From an uncultured Sediminibacterium sp. (GTDB taxonomy: Bacteria > Bacteroidota > Bacteroidia > Chitinophagales > Chitinophagaceae), in the NCBI GenBank assembly GCA_937907555.1, contig CALEST010000282.1:1-6627 (forward strand): DNA of 6,627 bases. Reading direction: 5' to 3'. Position numbers and translations under genes: made by a program. Positions 4,550 to 6,627 of the stretch are shown in pieces. The first letter of the stretch is position 1; each line of letters begins with the position of its first letter. The notes under the pieces are model-generated. The model searched no databases. It was not told where the DNA came from and worked only from the letters and a program-made list of their open reading frames with translations.

Positions 4550-6627
4550 ATGAATCAGCAAAAATCTTCCATCGATCGCAGAAACTTTTTACGCCTCACC
4601 GGTTTAACCGGTGCGGGTTTAATTATGGGTATGGGTGTAAAAGCCGATGGCTCCGCAATAATTGAAAATATAACAGCCGCCAATAATGCTTTTGAATTGT
4701 CTCCATTGGTGATGATTGATCAGTCAGGAGTGGTGACCATTTTCAATACCAAACCCGAAATTGGCCAGGGTACCTATCAGTCAATTCCTGCTTTAATTGC
4801 AGAAGAGCTGGAAGTGCCTATGGATAAACTGGCTATTAAACAAACCGGTGGTGAAAAAAAATACGGGCCAGCTCAGTTTGTGGGAGGTAGTTCTTCGGTT
4901 AGAACCAATTATACCAGCTTGAGAAAAGTAGGTGCTGCTGCTAAAGAGATGCTGTTGACTGCCGCCAGTAAACAATGGAACGTGCCGGTAGCAGAGTGCT
5001 ATGCTGAAAATGCAACCGTTATTCATCGCCCCAGTGGCAAAAAAATCGGATATGGCGAATTAGCCGAAGCAGCTTCTAAACTGGAAGCGCCCAAGAATCC
5101 CACATTAAAGCATGCAAAAGATTTTAAAATATTAGGAAAGTCTGCACCTCGTATGGATATTCCTATGAAAGTGAATGGGACTGCCAAGTTTGGTATAGAT
5201 GCTGCTGTTCCGGGAATGGTGTATGCATCTATTGAACGATGCAAAGTGTTTGGAAGCAAACTGGTGAGTTTTGATGCAACAGCTGCTAAAAATGTAAAAG
5301 GAGTTATTGCAGTGGAAACCTGTGAACGCATTCACGGAATTTATAAATCGGAGGGTGTGGCAGTCATTGCTGAAAATTATTGGGCTGCTCTACAGGGAAG
5401 AAAGGCATTGGTGGTTAAATGGGATCATCAGGGCAATGAGCAGTTCAACTCTAAAGACTACGAACAAAGCATGCGTGAAGCTGCCAAAAAGGAGGGAGCA
5501 GTGGAACATCAGCAAGGAAATTTTGATCAGGCATTTACAGGAGCTCCTGTAAAACTGGAAGCTTTTTATGAAACACCTGTTGTTTCACATTCTCCTATAG
5601 AGCCCATGAACTGTCTGGCTTCCTGGTCAGAAGGAAACAAACTGGAAATATGGACATCTACACAGGTGCCTGGCAGTGTGGTAAATGAGTTTTCCAAAAC
5701 CTACGGTGTAAAACAGGAAGATTTAAAATTGCATGTGTTGTTTAATGGAGGTGGTTTCGGAAGAAGACTCTATCCGGATTATATTCATGAAGCAGTTCAG
5801 TTGAGTAAGAAAATAGGTAAGCCCGTAAAATCCATCTGGACCCGTGAAGACGATACCCAGCAAGGGCCATTCAGACCTATGACATTCTCTGCCATGAAAG
5901 GGGCTTTGGATGCCAGTGGTAAAGCCATTGCCTTTCAGCACAAAGTAATATCAGGTACCCTTGACATGAAAAAGGATTACGATATTACCAAGGCTGATGG
6001 TACCATGACCGAAGGTATCAGTGAGCAGAAATATGAAATTGAACATATGAAGAATCTCTATGTTCACCATTATCTGCATGTGCCATTGGCTGCCTGGAGA
6101 GCGGTAACCAGCACCACGCTTGCATTTGCACATGAGTGTTTTATTGATGAAATGGCCGTTGCAGCTAAAAAAGATCCTATGCAATTCCGTTTGGGAATGC
6201 TAACCAAGGAGTCAGACACAAAGAAAATACTCAATAAACTCAAGGAAGTATCCAACTGGGATAAACCACTGCCAGCAGGTTGGGGACGTGGTGTGGCACA
6301 GTATGAATTCTTTGCAGGTCAGGCCGGTTTTGTAATTGAAGTGTCTAAAAAAGGAGCAGGTGTAAAAATTGAAAAAGTAGTTGCTGTCATTGATCTGGGT
6401 ACAGTAGTAAATCCGGATAATACCAGAGCACAGGTTGAGGGCTCTGCTGTAATGGCTTTAACTGCTGCCATTAAAGGGGGTATTACTTTTGACAAGGGAG
6501 CAACGGTTCAATCCAATTTCCATAATAATCCGTTGGTTCGGATCAATGAAATGCCAAAGGTGGAAGTACATATTTTAGCCGACGGTGGAAATAAAATAAA
6601 AGGAGTGGGTGAACCAGGTTTGCCTCC
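4550..6627 (+). CDS. Molybdopterin-binding subunit of molybdenum hydroxylase, isoquinoline 1-oxidoreductase beta (IorB)-like, 3' end outside window
   Basis: Catalytic large subunit of a xanthine oxidase-family molybdenum hydroxylase, open from the ATG at 4550 to the window edge (692 codons plus two bases). It should hydroxylate an aldehyde or N-heterocycle at the molybdenum centre in the periplasm. The N-terminus is a twin-arginine signal: DRRNFLRLTG at 9-18, then a hydrophobic stretch to about 30. Cofactor-domain motifs follow: EIGQGTYQ (70-77), GGSSSVRTNY, SHSPIEPMN (346-354), GGGFGRR (400-406) and AWRAV (515-519). GVGEPG is at 685-690, its E688 being the expected catalytic glutamate. IorB-like proteins usually have about 700-750 residues, so only a short C-terminal piece is missing. 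The start follows an A-rich leader without a clear Shine-Dalgarno, and it is the one that includes the Tat signal. The [2Fe-2S] subunit lies just upstream; no FAD subunit is visible. The specific substrate cannot be assigned. Confidence 0.94.
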   Translation, partial: MNQQKSSIDRRNFLRLTGLTGAGLIMGMGVKADGSAIIENITAANNAFELSPLVMIDQSGVVTIFNTKPEIGQGTYQSIPALIAEELEVPMDKLAIKQTGGEKKYGPAQFVGGSSSVRTNYTSLRKVGAAAKEMLLTAASKQWNVPVAECYAENATVIHRPSGKKIGYGELAEAASKLEAPKNPTLKHAKDFKILGKSAPRMDIPMKVNGTAKFGIDAAVPGMVYASIERCKVFGSKLVSFDATAAKNVKGVIAVETCERIHGIYKSEGVAVIAENYWAALQGRKALVVKWDHQGNEQFNSKDYEQSMREAAKKEGAVEHQQGNFDQAFTGAPVKLEAFYETPVVSHSPIEPMNCLASWSEGNKLEIWTSTQVPGSVVNEFSKTYGVKQEDLKLHVLFNGGGFGRRLYPDYIHEAVQLSKKIGKPVKSIWTREDDTQQGPFRPMTFSAMKGALDASGKAIAFQHKVISGTLDMKKDYDITKADGTMTEGISEQKYEIEHMKNLYVHHYLHVPLAAWRAVTSTTLAFAHECFIDEMAVAAKKDPMQFRLGMLTKESDTKKILNKLKEVSNWDKPLPAGWGRGVAQYEFFAGQAGFVIEVSKKGAGVKIEKVVAVIDLGTVVNPDNTRAQVEGSAVMALTAAIKGGITFDKGATVQSNFHNNPLVRINEMPKVEVHILADGGNKIKGVGEPGLP
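4594..4616 (+). other. GC-rich inverted repeat (hairpin) inside the Tat-signal coding region
   Basis: CACCGG (4597-4602) and CCGGTG (4608-4613) are perfect inverted copies around a five-base TTTAA loop. Beyond one T/C mismatch, CC (4594-4595) and GG (4615-4616) extend the stem. The element lies about 45-65 bases inside the molybdopterin-subunit gene and encodes the Leu-Thr-Gly-Leu-Thr-Gly part of the signal peptide. It may simply follow from the repeated Thr-Gly codons (ACC GGT ... ACC GGT), but it stands out against the AT-rich surroundings. A function in mRNA is possible and untested. Confidence 0.4.

Noticed and set aside
5307..5552. An 81-codon + strand frame inside the molybdopterin-subunit gene
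   Set aside because: It is out of frame with a continuous, motif-rich coding region and looks like a frame shadow.
1..6627. Search by eye for CRISPR repeats, tRNA/rRNA genes, IS ends, phage genes, riboswitches and strong rho-independent terminators
   Set aside because: None could be supported; genes fill nearly all of the window and the gaps are 2 to 60 bases long.

Overview
The window looks like ordinary chromosomal DNA from a member of the Bacteroidota, most plausibly a Chitinophagaceae-type organism. The reasons are the moderately AT-rich composition, the A-rich leaders without clear Shine-Dalgarno sequences, and the resemblance of the proteins to families as I know them from that phylum. 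This placement is inferred from protein and leader style, not from a marker gene. All supported genes lie on the + strand and are tightly packed. The longest non-coding gap is about 60 bases, so no stretch over 300 bases lacks a gene. I see no rRNA, tRNA, CRISPR array, insertion sequence or prophage.

Left part (1-2100): the C-terminal part of an NADP-type malic enzyme (MaeB) with its phosphotransacetylase-like regulatory domain. Its reading frame is interrupted right at the left edge of the window. It is followed 22 bases later by a complete MlaE/YrbE-type ABC permease, of the kind used in phospholipid or other lipid transport across the envelope.

Middle part (2125-4013): a small hotdog-fold protein of the DUF4442/PaaI-like thioesterase type. 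Two bases after its stop comes a full-length metallo-beta-lactamase/beta-CASP RNA nuclease of the CPSF-73-like family. All metal-binding and beta-CASP motifs of the nuclease are visible.

Right part (4074-6627): a two-gene molybdenum hydroxylase operon of the isoquinoline 1-oxidoreductase (IorAB) type. The small subunit carries two [2Fe-2S] clusters. The large molybdopterin-binding subunit has a twin-arginine signal and runs off the right edge just after its catalytic-glutamate motif. The two subunits should form a periplasmic oxidoreductase that hydroxylates an aldehyde or N-heterocycle and passes electrons through the Fe-S clusters to an acceptor not encoded here.

I found no convincing undescribed system. 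The points most worth a second look are the frame break in maeB, the MlaE permease without an adjacent ATPase, and a GC-rich hairpin inside the Tat-signal coding region of the molybdopterin subunit.
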